In this document: in pieces, positions 53,535-63,925 of the stretch
Layout of the letters: every line of letters begins with the position of its first letter
Numbering within the stretch: position 1 is the stretch's first letter
Notes under the pieces: model-generated
Told to the model about the DNA's origin: nothing
Database searches by the model: none
Seen by the model: the letters and a program-made list of their open reading frames with translations, nothing else
Assembly (NCBI GenBank): GCA_030710605.1
Contig: CP092879.1
Location: 47,264,576 to 47,328,575, forward strand
From: Cordylochernes scorpioides
Lineage: Eukaryota; Arthropoda; Arachnida; Pseudoscorpiones; Chernetidae
DNA: 64,000 nucleotides
Direction of reading: 5' to 3'
Position numbers and translations under genes: made by a program

Positions 53535-56500
53535 CTTCCCCCTCTCCAGAGGTCGTCACGTCCTCGTGAGTTACCTCATCAATTCTCTCAAAATAGGGTT
53601 TGAGTCTTGAGACATGGACAATCAATGGGTCTTGGCCAGGATTATCTTTCGGCTCAATTAAGTAATTTACGTTAGACAGCTTCTTTAATATTCGATATGG
53701 GCCAAAATATTTTCTCAATAGTTTTTCACATTTTCCGATTTTCCTGACTGGTGTCCAAACTGCCACTAAATGTCCTGGTTCATAGATTCTCTCGTTGTGT
53801 TTTTTGTCATAGTTTCTCTTCATTCTTTCCTGAGTCTTCTCTGTGTTGTTAATGACTACCTGTCTCGTCCTTGCTATTTTATCTAAGTAATTTTCTATAT
53901 ATTCGTCATAATCGTTCATGTTACTGTCAATTGGGATATTATCGTCGTCTAAGAGGGACATGGGTTCCCTCCCAAATAACAGGAAAAATGGAGAGTAGCC
54001 TGTGGTTTCTTGAATCGTGGTATTGTACGCGTGGGTGACGAAAGGGAGGATTTCGTCCCAGTTTTTCTGGTCTGTATTTACATACATGCTTATCATGTTG
54101 ATTAGAGTTCTATTTAGCCGTTCCGTTAGTCCGTTAGTCTGGGGATGGTAGCTCGTCGTGAAGCAGTGTTTAACTTTGCACATTTTCATAACCTCCTTCA
54201 TCAAATTGCTAGTGAACTGTGAACCTCTGTCACTAATAAGAAACCTTGGGGCCCCGTGACGTAAAAAAAATTTGTTCGATTAAAAATGTAGAGACTTCTT
54301 TCACTGTTGCTTCTGAGACTGCCTTTGTTTCAGCGTACCTGGTATAATAATCAGTCAACACAATTATCCACTTCCTTCTTCTTTTCGTTGATGGCAAGGG
54401 ACCAACAAAGTCAATCCCGATTCTTTCAAAAGGGTAGTTAGCTGGGGGAATGGGTTGCAAAAGTCCAGAGGGCGACTGATTTGAACCTTTCCGACTTTGG
54501 CAAAGATGGCACGTCTTTACAAATTCTGAAACATCTTTCAGCATGGAAGGCCAATGATATTTATTCTTCAAACGGTATGTGGTTCTGGCGACGCCTAGAT
54601 GGCCATTCAGCATATGGTTGTGGAATTCACTCATGATTTCTTTCCTTCTCTTCTTCGGCACTACCAGCAACCATGCTCTGCCTTCAGGGTTTGGGTTCTT
54701 CTTATATAGACATCCATTTTCCTCTTTAAAATTCTGTGTGATTGCTCGTTTGCTTCCTTTAAGGCTTTTCTTAACATTTTCTATGAATTCATCCTCTTCA
54801 TTTATTATCTGATTCAAAAATAGTCGTTCATAATCTTCGACCCAATCCATTTCAGGTAGGGGTCCTCTAGATAAGCCATCAGCATCCATATGTTTTTTAC
54901 CCGATTTGTGTATTATGTCAAAATCGTATTCCTGAATTTTCAGTGCCCACCTTGCAAGTCTACCTGTTGGATCTTTAAGATTTTTCAGCCAGCACAATGC
55001 GTGATGGTCTGTAATTATCTTGAAGTGTCTTCCATATAGGTAGGGTCGTAGTTTTGATATCGCCCACACCACAGCCAAACATTCCTTTTCGGTGGTTGAG
55101 TAATTTTGCTCAGCTTTACTTAGAGTTCGACTCAAATATGATATCACCTTCTCTTCCCCACAGATAATTTGGACCAGTGTTGCACCTAAGCCGATGTTAG
55201 AGGCGTCTGTGTGAATGTAGGTGGCTGCATTTGGATCAAAGTGACCTAAGATTGGCGGATTTATCAGAGCTTTTTTAAGGTTTTGAAATGCTTCCTCTTG
55301 TTTTTCTGTCCAGGTAAATTGCGCATTTTTCCTGATGAGTCCTGTCAATGGGTCAGCAATTAATGAGAAATCTTTAATGAATTTTCTATAATAGGAACAC
55401 ATTCCTAGGAAAGATTGTACTTCTTTGACCTTCTTGGGCTGAGGAAAATCCCTAACGGCTTTGATATTATATTCGGCCGGTTTTATACCCTGTTGGTTGG
55501 TTATATGACCAAGGATCTCAAGTTCTTCAAAAGCAAATCTGCATTTCTTGTCGTTCAGTTTCAAATTAGATTCACTAAAACATTTTAAGACAGCTTCAAG
55601 TCTTTTAAGGTGGGTTGGAAAGTCTGAGCTGTATATAATAACGTCGTCCAGATAACAAAGGCAAATCTGCCATCTTAGATTTCCAAGCACATTGTCCATA
55701 TTCCTCTCAAAAGTAGCAGGGGCGTTGCATAGTCCAAAGGGCATGACGTTGAATTCATATAAACCGTGGGTCGTAGTGAAAGCTGTCTTCTCCTTGTCTT
55801 TCTCTTCAATTTCGACTTGCCAATATCCCGATCTAAGGTCTATTGCTGAGAAGTACTTCGACCCTTGGAGAGTATCCATTACGTCATCAATTCTTGGAAT
55901 TGGGTAAACATCCTTCACTGTTACATCATTCAATTTTCTGTAGTCAACGCAAAATCTGTACTTACCATCTCGCTTCTTGACCAAGATTACAGGGAAGGAC
56001 CATGGACTCGAGGATGGTCTAATTATGCCGTCTCTGAGCATTTCATCAATTTGTTCTTTTATGATTTCTCGCTCTTTCGCGCTCACCCTATACGGCTTGT
56101 GTTTGATCGGTTTCGCGCCTTCTGTATCGATCCGATGTTTCGCTAAGTTGGATCTTCCTAATCCCGACGAAAACAAATCCTCGTACCTTTCCAAAACTTG
56201 TTTCAATTGCTCCTTTTCCTTATATGCTAAATTTTCGTTTATCTGAAATTGGGGTTCTTCATGCTCTTTTTGTTCACTTTCTTCCACAAGATTCACTTCG
56301 GCTGGCTGGCTTCCAAAGCACAATGTTTGGTTTTTTAATATTTTTAATGGTCGAGGGTAAGGGTTTGTTATCCAGATATATGTTTCCTTATTCACAACAT
56401 TTATTAAGCTTCTCGCTAGTCGAAGTCCATTTGTTTGAAACATTTTATGGTTCTCCTCGATGATGTATTCGCCATCCTCTGCTTCTACAAATGCATTAAT

Positions 56501-56926
56501 CAATTTAATAGAAAGTTCTGGTATAATGGCATCCTTTGCACTTTTTATTTTCTTCTGTTGATATTTGATTACGTCACGATTTTCTGTCAAGTCATATTTG
56601 ATTATTTCACGCTGACAATCAATTTTTGCGTTCATTTTCTTAAGAAAATCACGTCCAAGTATAAATATTCGCAAATGTGTTCTCATTATCACAAATTGAT
56701 GTGTGATTGTTTTGTCATCAAATTTTATATTTAAAATAATATTTCCTACGATATCTAATTCTTTGCCATCGGGTCCGGAGCACATTTTATCAGGATTTAT
56801 TATTTCAAGACCTGTGTTGAGAGCTGTATTAAGGTCGACCACTGAAAGATCGGCGCCTGTATCAATCAAAGCTTCGCAGATACCGATTCTATCCACGTTA
56901 ATGTTCATTTTATATTTGGGGTCCAA
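53518..56926 (-). pseudogene. Gypsy C Pol region
   Basis: Two open stretches (54233-56926 and 53518-54204). The first has protease (ALIDTGADLSVVD, ILGRDFLKK), RT (DYRKLNDVTVKDVYPIPRID, MPFGLCNAPATFER, CYLDDVIIYSS), RNase H (IHTDASNIGLGATLVQ, TDHHALCWL), the integrase zinc region (HNHMLNGHLGVARTTYRL, CHLCQSRK) and the start of the core (GIDFVGPLP). The second has the rest of the core (HPQTNGLTERLNRTL) and the GPY/F-like end (LRKYFGPYRIL). The domain set is that of a complete Gypsy Pol, without envelope. Confidence 0.85.
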
Positions 56927-56982
56927 CTTTTTAATTCCATTTATGGTCGACTTGCTTTGATTGACGGACTCAGGCGCGATGT

Positions 56983-58146
56983 TTAGTTTAAATCTTCTAA
57001 TGCGGCATATCTATTCCTTGTAGGGATACTCGAGTACGGGCTATTACTTACGTCCGCGTAGAGCAGAGGTCTCGACTTCTGAGTTCCATTATCCATTCGG
57101 ATTTCTTCTTCGACCTTGTCTTGTGTAACTATGGGGTCCTCTTCCACAATTCTTACAAACCTGACTCTGCAATACCGCGCTACGTGTCCTGGCTTGTTAC
57201 ACTTGAAACATATTGGTCTCCCGTCTTCTGTCCTATTCCTATTTGAATTTGGATTCTTATTGTATGTTTTACTTGGGTAGACCGGTTTTGGCTCAGGATT
57301 GGGAGTGTAAGATCGTCTAGGGGCAGATACCTGGGGCAGAGGCTTGTTCTGGTAATACCTCGGAGTGGGGGCCTGGGGCTTGGAGGTGTTCTGGTAGTAC
57401 CTCGGAGCGGGGGCCTGGGGCTTGGAGGTGTTCTGATATGGTCTTCTGAACGACGTAGCATTCTTCCATTGCTCTTGATGATGGGGACGAGGAGAGCGTG
57501 GTCCATTATAAAGAGCTTTTGATTTTTCTGCACGTTCTTGGTAATTCTTTTCGAACAAATCCAGCTTTTTACAAATTTCTAGAAGTTCATTGGTATTTTT
57601 AGGAGGGTTTAGGTGAAGGGCAAAAGAGTATTCTTTCTTTAACCCTCCAATAACCCAGTTTATTTTAGTCTCTTCTTCCATTTGGGGGTCGACCTTGTTG
57701 CACAGTACAAGGATATCCTCTGCGAACCTGATTGCAGGTTCATTCCACTGCTGCATTCTGTTTAGCCTCATCTTCATTTCTTCTTTGTTGGCGTCTGAGG
57801 CAAAATCCTGAATTAGGCGGCTCTTGAAATTTTCCCAGCTGGTGAAACTTATCTTGTGTAGGTTCAGCCAAGTTTTGGCGCTACCAATCATATTCATGGC
57901 AGCATAACGAGAGATAATGTAGTCTGCCCAATGGTACAGGAAGCCAATTTCTTCAAGAGATTCAATCCATGGGCGAGGGTCTTCCGTTCCATCAAACTTG
58001 GGGATGTCGATGTTGGGATTCAGGACAACTGGGTCGGAACTAGCATCTCTACCAATTGTTGCACCAGGTTGCGGCTTGGCAGACTCTTCAGGCATGATTC
58101 TCTCCTGTGCTGGGTCTTGCATCTTACCAGAGCGTGTTTCAACCAT
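56983..58146 (-). CDS. Gypsy C Gag, starting inside the LTR
   Basis: A 387-codon open frame. Residues 1-30 (MVETRSGKMQDPAQERIMPE...) are encoded by the 5' LTR and the rest by the interior. A capsid-like domain is at about residues 45-200 (KFDGTEDPRPWIESLEEIGF, AKTWLNLHKISFTSWENF, FAEDILVLCNKVDPQMEEE). Proline-rich repeats follow at about residues 230-290 (YQNTSKPQAPAPRYYQN repeated). The zinc knuckle is CFKCNKPGHVARYC. The ATG at 58146 is the first in frame. The corresponding codons are also present in the 3' LTR. Confidence 0.85.
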   Translation of the reverse strand: MVETRSGKMQDPAQERIMPEESAKPQPGATIGRDASSDPVVLNPNIDIPKFDGTEDPRPWIESLEEIGFLYHWADYIISRYAAMNMIGSAKTWLNLHKISFTSWENFKSRLIQDFASDANKEEMKMRLNRMQQWNEPAIRFAEDILVLCNKVDPQMEEETKINWVIGGLKKEYSFALHLNPPKNTNELLEICKKLDLFEKNYQERAEKSKALYNGPRSPRPHHQEQWKNATSFRRPYQNTSKPQAPAPRYYQNTSKPQAPTPRYYQNKPLPQVSAPRRSYTPNPEPKPVYPSKTYNKNPNSNRNRTEDGRPICFKCNKPGHVARYCRVRFVRIVEEDPIVTQDKVEEEIRMDNGTQKSRPLLYADVSNSPYSSIPTRNRYAALEDLN

Positions 58147-58394
58147 CCTACAAATTTATATAAGGGAATAATGAGATAAGTCTACTTTAAGTAGCCTCCA
58201 GAATCCTTTATTTATTTCCTCCCATCAAAGAGAGCAGTGAAGTCACACGTGTACCTAAATACAAATGATGATAATCTAAAAAATAATCTGTTTTAAATAA
58301 ATATCATAGAATATAAAAATAAATAAGTATATAATTTAAATTTCAAATATATTAAAAATGATATAAGAAATACGCCATTAATCATGATGTAACA
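58057..58394 (-). repeat. Gypsy C 5' LTR, containing the Gag start
   Basis: 338 bp, about one difference from the 3' LTR. The Gag ATG (58146) and about 30 codons lie inside it. A TGG-initial putative primer-binding site starts two bases after its end, within the Gag frame. Confidence 0.9.
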
Positions 58395-58398
58395 CTAT

Positions 58399-58579
58399 AA
58401 AACAAGCAAAATTATAGACTTATACTATTGACATTAACATTTGTAATATATTTAAAACAAAAGGGTTTCAATAATATCATGAAGAGAACAATCTAATGAG
58501 TATAAGGCAACATGGGTCTTTACTAAAATTAAATCAACGAATAGTATAATGGTAAATATGATGGAAAACACACTGAAAC
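58399..58579 (+). pseudogene. LINE reverse-transcriptase fossil within the Gypsy A LTR (part 2)
   Basis: This continues the fossil across the Gypsy C insertion: a stretch reading HEENNLMSIRQHGSLLKLNQ resembles the EENNLLSxxQHGFRKNRS block of LINE RT. Stops and frame changes mark it as long dead. Confidence 0.5.
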
Positions 58580-58964
58580 ACAGGCAGGAGAACGGGTTTC
58601 TTTGATCACAGTGGGTATGGCAGGCACTTTCGACAATGTATGTTGGCCAGCAATTATTAGAAGACTTGATTTTTAGTAGTATTCCCTCCAAATAGGTAAG
58701 AATCATACAATATTTCATTTAAACAGTGAAAGAAGGGCAAATTCCTCATATGGAAATACAAATATTACTAAAATCTGACAAAGAGATACATACCCTCAAG
58801 GCAGCCCTAATAAAGTCATATTTGCAGCTGTTGCTGTATTAAAGTATCACAGCAAAGGTACAGTACACAACTCCATTCCATCAGAGTCGGTAGTTCTATA
58901 TTCCAATACAATTTGTAATAATAAGATGTGGGGGTAGCACCATAAAACAAAAGAATGAAATATG

Positions 58965-59267
58965 GGGGGGTCGGTGGAAGGCTGGTTAAACCGTTTGGTT
59001 TTCGACCACTAGGACCCGGGTTCGATTCCCGCATTGGACTCTTTTTTTCTGTTAAAAAAAAAAAGCTCCAATGGCCCCCGATTCTTGCAAAAGTCCAACC
59101 CCACCAGCGAGTGCAAGTAACCAAACGGGGCTCTGGCATTTGTAAGTGCAAAGTCGAACTGCTTTTCACATGTGTAGACATGTGGTGCGCTTACAGTAAA
59201 AAGCAGTCGCTAACTACCCACCATGATTATCATGGCCTGTACCACGTGTACTAGGGATAAGCAAAAA
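58965..59267 (+). mobile_element. tRNA-derived SINE
   Basis: A 303-bp insertion in the Gypsy A LTR with the 11-bp TSD AATGAAATATG on both sides (58954-58964 and 59268-59278). The other LTR copies show the single uninterrupted target. The 5' part has a perfect Pol III B box, GGTTCGATTCC (59019-59029), and a degenerate A box near 58973-58985, so the head is tRNA-like. It ends in a short A-run. There is no ORF of note. A T-run at 59041-59047 could act as an internal Pol III terminator. Confidence 0.85.
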
Positions 59268-59589
59268 AATGAAATATGTATGAGAGGAAACAAAAAATTC
59301 CCCATATAAGTTATATACTAGATATTTATTCAAAATAATCAAATTTAGGGAACATTTCTATACTGGCGAGATAAGCTATTTATATAGTGATCTAGATAGA
59401 GGTGACTTGAAGTTACAAATTTGCCTTTATAAAGGGGAAAGCCTAGATCTCCATCTATTCTGGCGAGACAAAATATAAGAACCCTATCAATTTTTTTTAA
59501 GTTACTTAAAGCCCTTTAGGGCCCATGCGAAATATAAGTTAGTTTCTGCTCAAAAAGGGGGTACCAAGCCATAATGGCAAAGAGGCTTA

Positions 59590-59770
59590 CCTTTTCCCGA
59601 AAGCGCCGGCGAAAGTCTGGTCTCCTCCCCTCTGCGTCTCGAGCCTGACTGTAGACAGCCCTTCTGACTGATCGACTCTGATTAAATCTGAATTCTTTTG
59701 GCAAAGAAACCCTCTTTTATCCTTGCCTCTCTCCATTTTCATTCGCTGCTCGCGCCAAAGTTTCTATTGG
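59590..59770 (-). promoter_or_regulatory. Putative Gypsy A 5' LTR promoter and splice donor
   Basis: On the minus strand: CCAAT (59766-59770), TATA-like GATAAAAGA (59713-59721) and AAAGGTAAGCC splice donor (about 59582-59592). Order and spacing match those in the 3' LTRs and the solo LTR. Confidence 0.45.
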
Positions 59771-60233
59771 TTGGCATTTTCATTCGTCGAAAGAAAACAC
59801 GCACGTGATCATGACCACGCCTCCAATTTACCGTGTTGCCGCGAGAGAAAAAAAAACATTGTAGATTGAAAAACAAATTAATTCCTTTAGGAAATTAAAT
59901 AATATATATATTCCGAGTATTAAAAAAAAATTATTGATTTAAATGTTTATATGATATATTATTTTCTTTTGGTCACCTCTATATAAATATTAAATGAGGG
60001 GCATATATGTACATATGGTACAGCAGCTTCCAGCACGGATGTCTCTGGATGTCACTGGTGTCTTCTTCTCCACCAGGCATCAGCTTTCGGCATGGAAGTC
60101 TGGTGTCATCAAGTGTCTAGGTTTCTGGGCAAAAAGGTAGTCTATAAGTCTATGTGGGAGGGAAGCCATGTATCCAGTTGATGTTGATCATACATCTTCT
60201 GTTGGGGTATGATTACAAAAACGTACCCCAACA

Positions 60234-60515
60234 AAGGAATTCTGTAAGAGGTTCAGAAGCGAGTACATAGGATTGTTGGTACTGTTGGCTTCCGTAGGCG
60301 TCCTTACTGGGATAAAGAAAGAGGGGATTCCATTTAGTTATTTAATTATTATATATATTTTTTAAGGAGAGACCCGCTCCAATACAAAAATTAGCAACAA
60401 ACATAAGCGAGTGTCATGGAACAACGTAAACAAAGTCTCTGCCGGCGTAGAGGTTGCGTCATCCCTCGCGAGCCAATCGGAGAGTGCCACCGGTGTCGTC
60501 AAGGCCAGGCGGCGC
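60234..60515. other. Flank right of Gypsy A
   Basis: It starts with the AAGG TSD. An open stretch here reads EFCKRFRSEYIGLLV, vaguely like a Bel/Pao Pol segment, as expected if this is the other side of the split Bel/Pao element, but the match is weak. The 3' LTR of Gypsy E should also lie near here; I could not define its boundary. Confidence 0.35.
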
Positions 60516-61997
60516 CTACACTCGGCCATTCCTAGGTCTCAATCGTCCTCGATTGAACTTTGCGTTGCAGGAACGTCGTGGGTTGCGTCGGAGGGTATCT
60601 TCTTCTTCTGACTCCTCGTCCGGACTTTCTTCTGTAGTTGAATCATCTTCTTCACTGTGCCAAGACTTCAGTTGACTGATATGGGCCGTTGTCGTGTAGA
60701 ACCGTCCACCGGTTCTTTCGCTTAGCTGAGTCACTCTGTACGTGTCGCTTGGCAGAACCTCGGTGATTATCAAAGGTCCTCGATACTTGGGTTGCGCCTT
60801 GATTGGTTCACCAGTCATTTTGGGTACATGCCTCATCACTACAATTTCTCCTACTTCGAATTGGAGTGTACGGCATTTCTTCTTATCGTAGTACGTCTTC
60901 ATGATTTCTTGTTTATTCTCAATTTGGGTTCTCACACTCTCTTGAATTTTCTCCGGCTCGGTCCACGGATCCATATCTTCGTCGGCTAATCTTCTAAGTA
61001 TCCCGTCGTGGAATCGAGGGGAATAGCCGAGGAGTGTTTCGAATGGTGTTTTATTCGTCGTCTTGTTCACCGCATTATTCAGGTCTCGTTCTACCTCCTT
61101 GATCTTCAGGTCCCAATCCTTCCGTCGCGGATCCTCGATACCGATTGCTATGGTGGACAATACTGTTCGGTTCACTCTTTCGACCATCCCGTTCCCTTGC
61201 GGATGTTTCGTAGAGTTCAGTGTATGATGTATTCCATTTCCTCGACAGAATTCTTCAAATTGCCTTGAGGTAAAACATGACCCTCTGTCGCTGATGATCT
61301 TGTCGGGTAGTCCGAAATCATTCACAAAACTTTTCATTACCTTCAGGACGTTCTGCGTCGATGTATTCCTTACAGGGCTTAATCGGACAAATCTTGTCAG
61401 ATTATCGACAATCACTAAAAGTTCCTGGTTACCTCTTGTACTTCTAACGAAAGGGCCTACGTTGTCCATATGTACGATGGAAAACGGTCTCTTGCCTGGC
61501 TTAATGGGGTGTAAGAAGCCTTGTTGTTTTCCACCAGGAACTTTGTTAAATAAACACTCGACACACCTAGCAACATGGCGTCGAATGTACCTCTTCATTG
61601 AAGGAAACCAGTACAATTCCTTAATTTTGTTGACAGTCCTATCAACCGCAAAATGTCCCATTAGATCATGGAATTTAACAACTAAACTTTTCCTCATACT
61701 TTTGGGTATAACATACAGGGCTCGTTCCTCTTCTCCATTTTTCACCATGCGGAAAAGTCTGCCTCCTTTGTAGCTGTAGTCGTTAATTCTATTTTGTTCT
61801 CCTACTGTTCTATCACACGGGTCCTTTCGGAAGATCTGGATCAGGTCTCTCAATTCAGAGTCGGAATGCTGAATCATCATGATTTGTTCTTCCAGTGTGA
61901 TTGTGAAGCATACTTCGAGGTTTTTCTCCACGATTTCCTCCATCGTGTCTCTAGGGTCGTCGACTGGAGCTCTGCTCATTCCGTCTACGTGGGCCAT
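60516..61997 (-). CDS. Gypsy E integrase
   Basis: A 493-codon open stretch. It starts just after the RNase H end signature (HVDGMSRAP). The H2C2 zinc region is at about residues 110-150 (HDLMGHFAVDRTVNKIKEL, CVECLFNK). The catalytic core is at about 165-330 (HMDNVGPFVRSTRGN, ISDRGSCFTSRQFEEF, STKHPQGNGMVERVNRTV, TPFETLLGYSP). The C-terminal module contains PKYRGPLIITEVLPSDTYRV, followed by an acidic/arginine-rich tail. The family enzyme joins element DNA to chromosomal DNA. Confidence 0.85.
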   Translation of the reverse strand: MAHVDGMSRAPVDDPRDTMEEIVEKNLEVCFTITLEEQIMMIQHSDSELRDLIQIFRKDPCDRTVGEQNRINDYSYKGGRLFRMVKNGEEERALYVIPKSMRKSLVVKFHDLMGHFAVDRTVNKIKELYWFPSMKRYIRRHVARCVECLFNKVPGGKQQGFLHPIKPGKRPFSIVHMDNVGPFVRSTRGNQELLVIVDNLTRFVRLSPVRNTSTQNVLKVMKSFVNDFGLPDKIISDRGSCFTSRQFEEFCRGNGIHHTLNSTKHPQGNGMVERVNRTVLSTIAIGIEDPRRKDWDLKIKEVERDLNNAVNKTTNKTPFETLLGYSPRFHDGILRRLADEDMDPWTEPEKIQESVRTQIENKQEIMKTYYDKKKCRTLQFEVGEIVVMRHVPKMTGEPIKAQPKYRGPLIITEVLPSDTYRVTQLSERTGGRFYTTTAHISQLKSWHSEEDDSTTEESPDEESEEEDTLRRNPRRSCNAKFNRGRLRPRNGRV

Positions 61998-63925
61998 CTT
62001 CTCTCCTGGTTTATTGCCGAATGTCGAAATCGTATTCCTGAATCAGATTGTACCATCGCGCTATCTGAGGATTTGTAGTCTTCTTCCTCCTGTAGCAACA
62101 TTCCTGCTAGTCCCTCAGCACTCGCATCGCAATGTACTTCTGTCTTAAGTTCAGGGTTGTAATGAGCTAGTACCGGATATTCGACCAGATCATTTCGAAG
62201 TCGTCCAAATGACTTTCGCTGTTCTTCCTTCCATTCAAATTGTGTACCTTTCTTTGTAAGTCTGCTTAGCGGTTCTGTTTTCCTCGCGAAGTCCTTTACA
62301 AATCGTCTGAAGAAGTTCGTCAGTCCCAGAAAGCGTCGTATGTCGTGGACATTCTTGGGTTCTGGAAATTCTTCTATCGCCTTGATCTTTCTTGGGCCTG
62401 GCTTAAGTCCGCCTGTACTGATGACATACCCTAGGAACTCAACTTCCCTCCTTCCGAACTCACATTTAGAGGGTTTCAGCGTCAACTTCGCTGATCTTAT
62501 TCTTTCAAGTACTTCCCTCAACCTTTCGATCATCTCCCGCCAATCCTTTGCCGGGATAATCACGTCGTCGAGATAGCAGAATGCCTTCTTGTTCAGCAGC
62601 GGACCTAGAACAGAGTGCATCAGTCTTTGGAATTCTGCTGGTGCGTTGGCGAGTCCAAAAATCATTCTTTCGAATTGACCTGTATCATCTGGGGTGATGA
62701 ATGCTGTCTTTAGTTTTGCCTTATCAGTCAGTGGTATCTGCAGATATCCATGCGCCAGATCCAGAGTAGTGAAGAATTTCGCATTCCGTAGACCTTCCAG
62801 AAGGTCGTCTATCCTCGGTAAAGGGAACTTGTCCTTAACTGTTTGAATGTTGAGTCTCCTATAATCCACCACCAAACGATGATCTCCAGTTTTCTTTCTC
62901 ACAAGTAGGACGGGACTAGCGTAGGGTGATCTAGTTTCCGTGACTATTCCATTGTCCTTCCACTCTCTGACAATCTCCCCGATTGCTTCGCGTTCACTTG
63001 CAGTCGTCTTGTACGGTCTCAGACAGACTGGCTTGCTTCCATCAACCTCCTTAATGTCCATCTTGGTGACATCGGTGCACCCTAATTCACCCATACCAAG
63101 AGCGAAACAGTCTCTATATTCATTCACTACGTCGAGGATTTCTTGTCTCTCTTTCGGAGTCAGAGAATGATTGATGTTGACGTCCTCAGGCACTATGGGG
63201 CGCTTTCGTTTCATTTGGTCCTGTCCTTCCCTCTTCTCTTCACTTTTAGTCTGAAACGAATCCTCTGAAACGTCCAGATTAACAACAATGTCATCAGGGC
63301 TCAGCAGTTCAACTCGACCTATACATTGGTTTTTCTTTACTCTCAAGTTGCCCTTGCCAACTGAGATGATGGGTACGGTCGTCTTTCCATCGACCACTTC
63401 CAATAGAGAATTGACACAGTCGTCTACTCCTGTGAACAATACGTAGCCGTCCCTTACCTCGTCTGTGATTGCACTTTCAAAGTTAATGCAGTCGCTCCCC
63501 AACTGAACAGTCTCGGTTGCTCTCAGTTCAACGCGACGCGACTTGATTTCTTCTTGCAGATTAGCAAACGGAAATTCGGTTGAATAGCCAATATGCAGTT
63601 CCTTACCGATTCTGGCGAAGGATACGTAGGGTAGATCTGTCCATGTTCTTCCAATTAGTAGGTCATAAGGTTGGGCATCATCGTTAACAATGAATACAGC
63701 GATCTCTTTTCCGACGACGCCATCAATCTCCAGGTCAACTGTCGTCTTCCCAACGGTCCTGGCAGCTGGTGCGGTCTGGTTACCGATGCCGTACAAACTA
63801 GTCGAGTCTGAATCGATGTCGACGTTGATCCTTCTTGCGACCGATTCTCTCAATAGGCAACTGCTGCTTCCGGTGTCTATCATTGCTTTCACGGTCTCCT
63901 TGTTGTCGATCTTGGCGTCCTTCAA
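61985..63925 (-). CDS. Gypsy E protease, reverse transcriptase and start of RNase H
   Basis: An open stretch of 646 codons that extends upstream toward the window edge. Protease: AMIDTGSSSCLLR near the start and LLIGRTW. RT at about residues 300-480: DYRRLNIQTVKDKFPLPRID, FGLANAPAEFQRLM, CYLDDVIIPAKDW. The RNase H start is HCDASAEGLAGMLLQ. It slightly overlaps the integrase stretch in another frame. RT/protease similarity is to arthropod Gypsy elements without envelope. Confidence 0.85.
   Translation of the reverse strand: MKDAKIDNKETVKAMIDTGSSSCLLRESVARRINVDIDSDSTSLYGIGNQTAPAARTVGKTTVDLEIDGVVGKEIAVFIVNDDAQPYDLLIGRTWTDLPYVSFARIGKELHIGYSTEFPFANLQEEIKSRRVELRATETVQLGSDCINFESAITDEVRDGYVLFTGVDDCVNSLLEVVDGKTTVPIISVGKGNLRVKKNQCIGRVELLSPDDIVVNLDVSEDSFQTKSEEKREGQDQMKRKRPIVPEDVNINHSLTPKERQEILDVVNEYRDCFALGMGELGCTDVTKMDIKEVDGSKPVCLRPYKTTASEREAIGEIVREWKDNGIVTETRSPYASPVLLVRKKTGDHRLVVDYRRLNIQTVKDKFPLPRIDDLLEGLRNAKFFTTLDLAHGYLQIPLTDKAKLKTAFITPDDTGQFERMIFGLANAPAEFQRLMHSVLGPLLNKKAFCYLDDVIIPAKDWREMIERLREVLERIRSAKLTLKPSKCEFGRREVEFLGYVISTGGLKPGPRKIKAIEEFPEPKNVHDIRRFLGLTNFFRRFVKDFARKTEPLSRLTKKGTQFEWKEEQRKSFGRLRNDLVEYPVLAHYNPELKTEVHCDASAEGLAGMLLQEEEDYKSSDSAMVQSDSGIRFRHSAINQERRWPT

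Larger units (their letters stand above)
53197..58394 (-). mobile_element. Gypsy C: young Gypsy element inserted in the Gypsy A LTR
   Basis: 5198 bp with two 338-bp LTRs (53197-53534 and 58057-58394) that differ at about one base; TSD CTAT at 53193-53196 and 58395-58398. Parts on the minus strand: Gag, Pol (protease, RT, RNase H, integrase) and a polypurine tract (GGAGAGGGGGAAG) before the 3' LTR. It looks nearly whole, with about one break in Pol. It is related to Gypsy B at the protein level. Confidence 0.9.
23777..60233 (-). mobile_element. Gypsy A: minus-strand LTR element split by many insertions
   Basis: Both ends carry the TSD AAGG (23773-23776 and 60234-60237). The 3' LTR is 23777-26242 and the 5' LTR 51856-60233. 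A tRNA-Lys-type primer-binding site lies beside the 5' LTR and a polypurine tract beside the 3' LTR. Recognisable parts are RNase H end and integrase (48092-49630) and the Pol C-terminus (35825-35992). No Gag or RT was found. It hosts Helitron/Gypsy B, the kinase-bearing LTR element, Gypsy C, a MITE and a SINE. Comparable LTR stretches differ by about 1% by eye, so it is fairly young but broken. Confidence 0.85.
51856..60233 (-). repeat. Gypsy A 5' LTR, split by Gypsy C and a SINE
   Basis: LTR sequence is 51856-53196 and 58399-60233, minus the SINE at 58965-59267. It is longer than the 3' LTR by a ~665-bp block (52709-53196 plus 58399 to about 58579) that contains a LINE RT fossil. It lacks the MITE. 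Terminal TSD AAGG at 60234-60237. Confidence 0.85.

Noticed and set aside
58965-59040. Possible functional tRNA gene
   Set aside because: The B box is perfect, but the tRNA-like head continues into a 300-bp unit with an A-ended tail and TSDs, which fits a SINE, and I could not fold a full cloverleaf.
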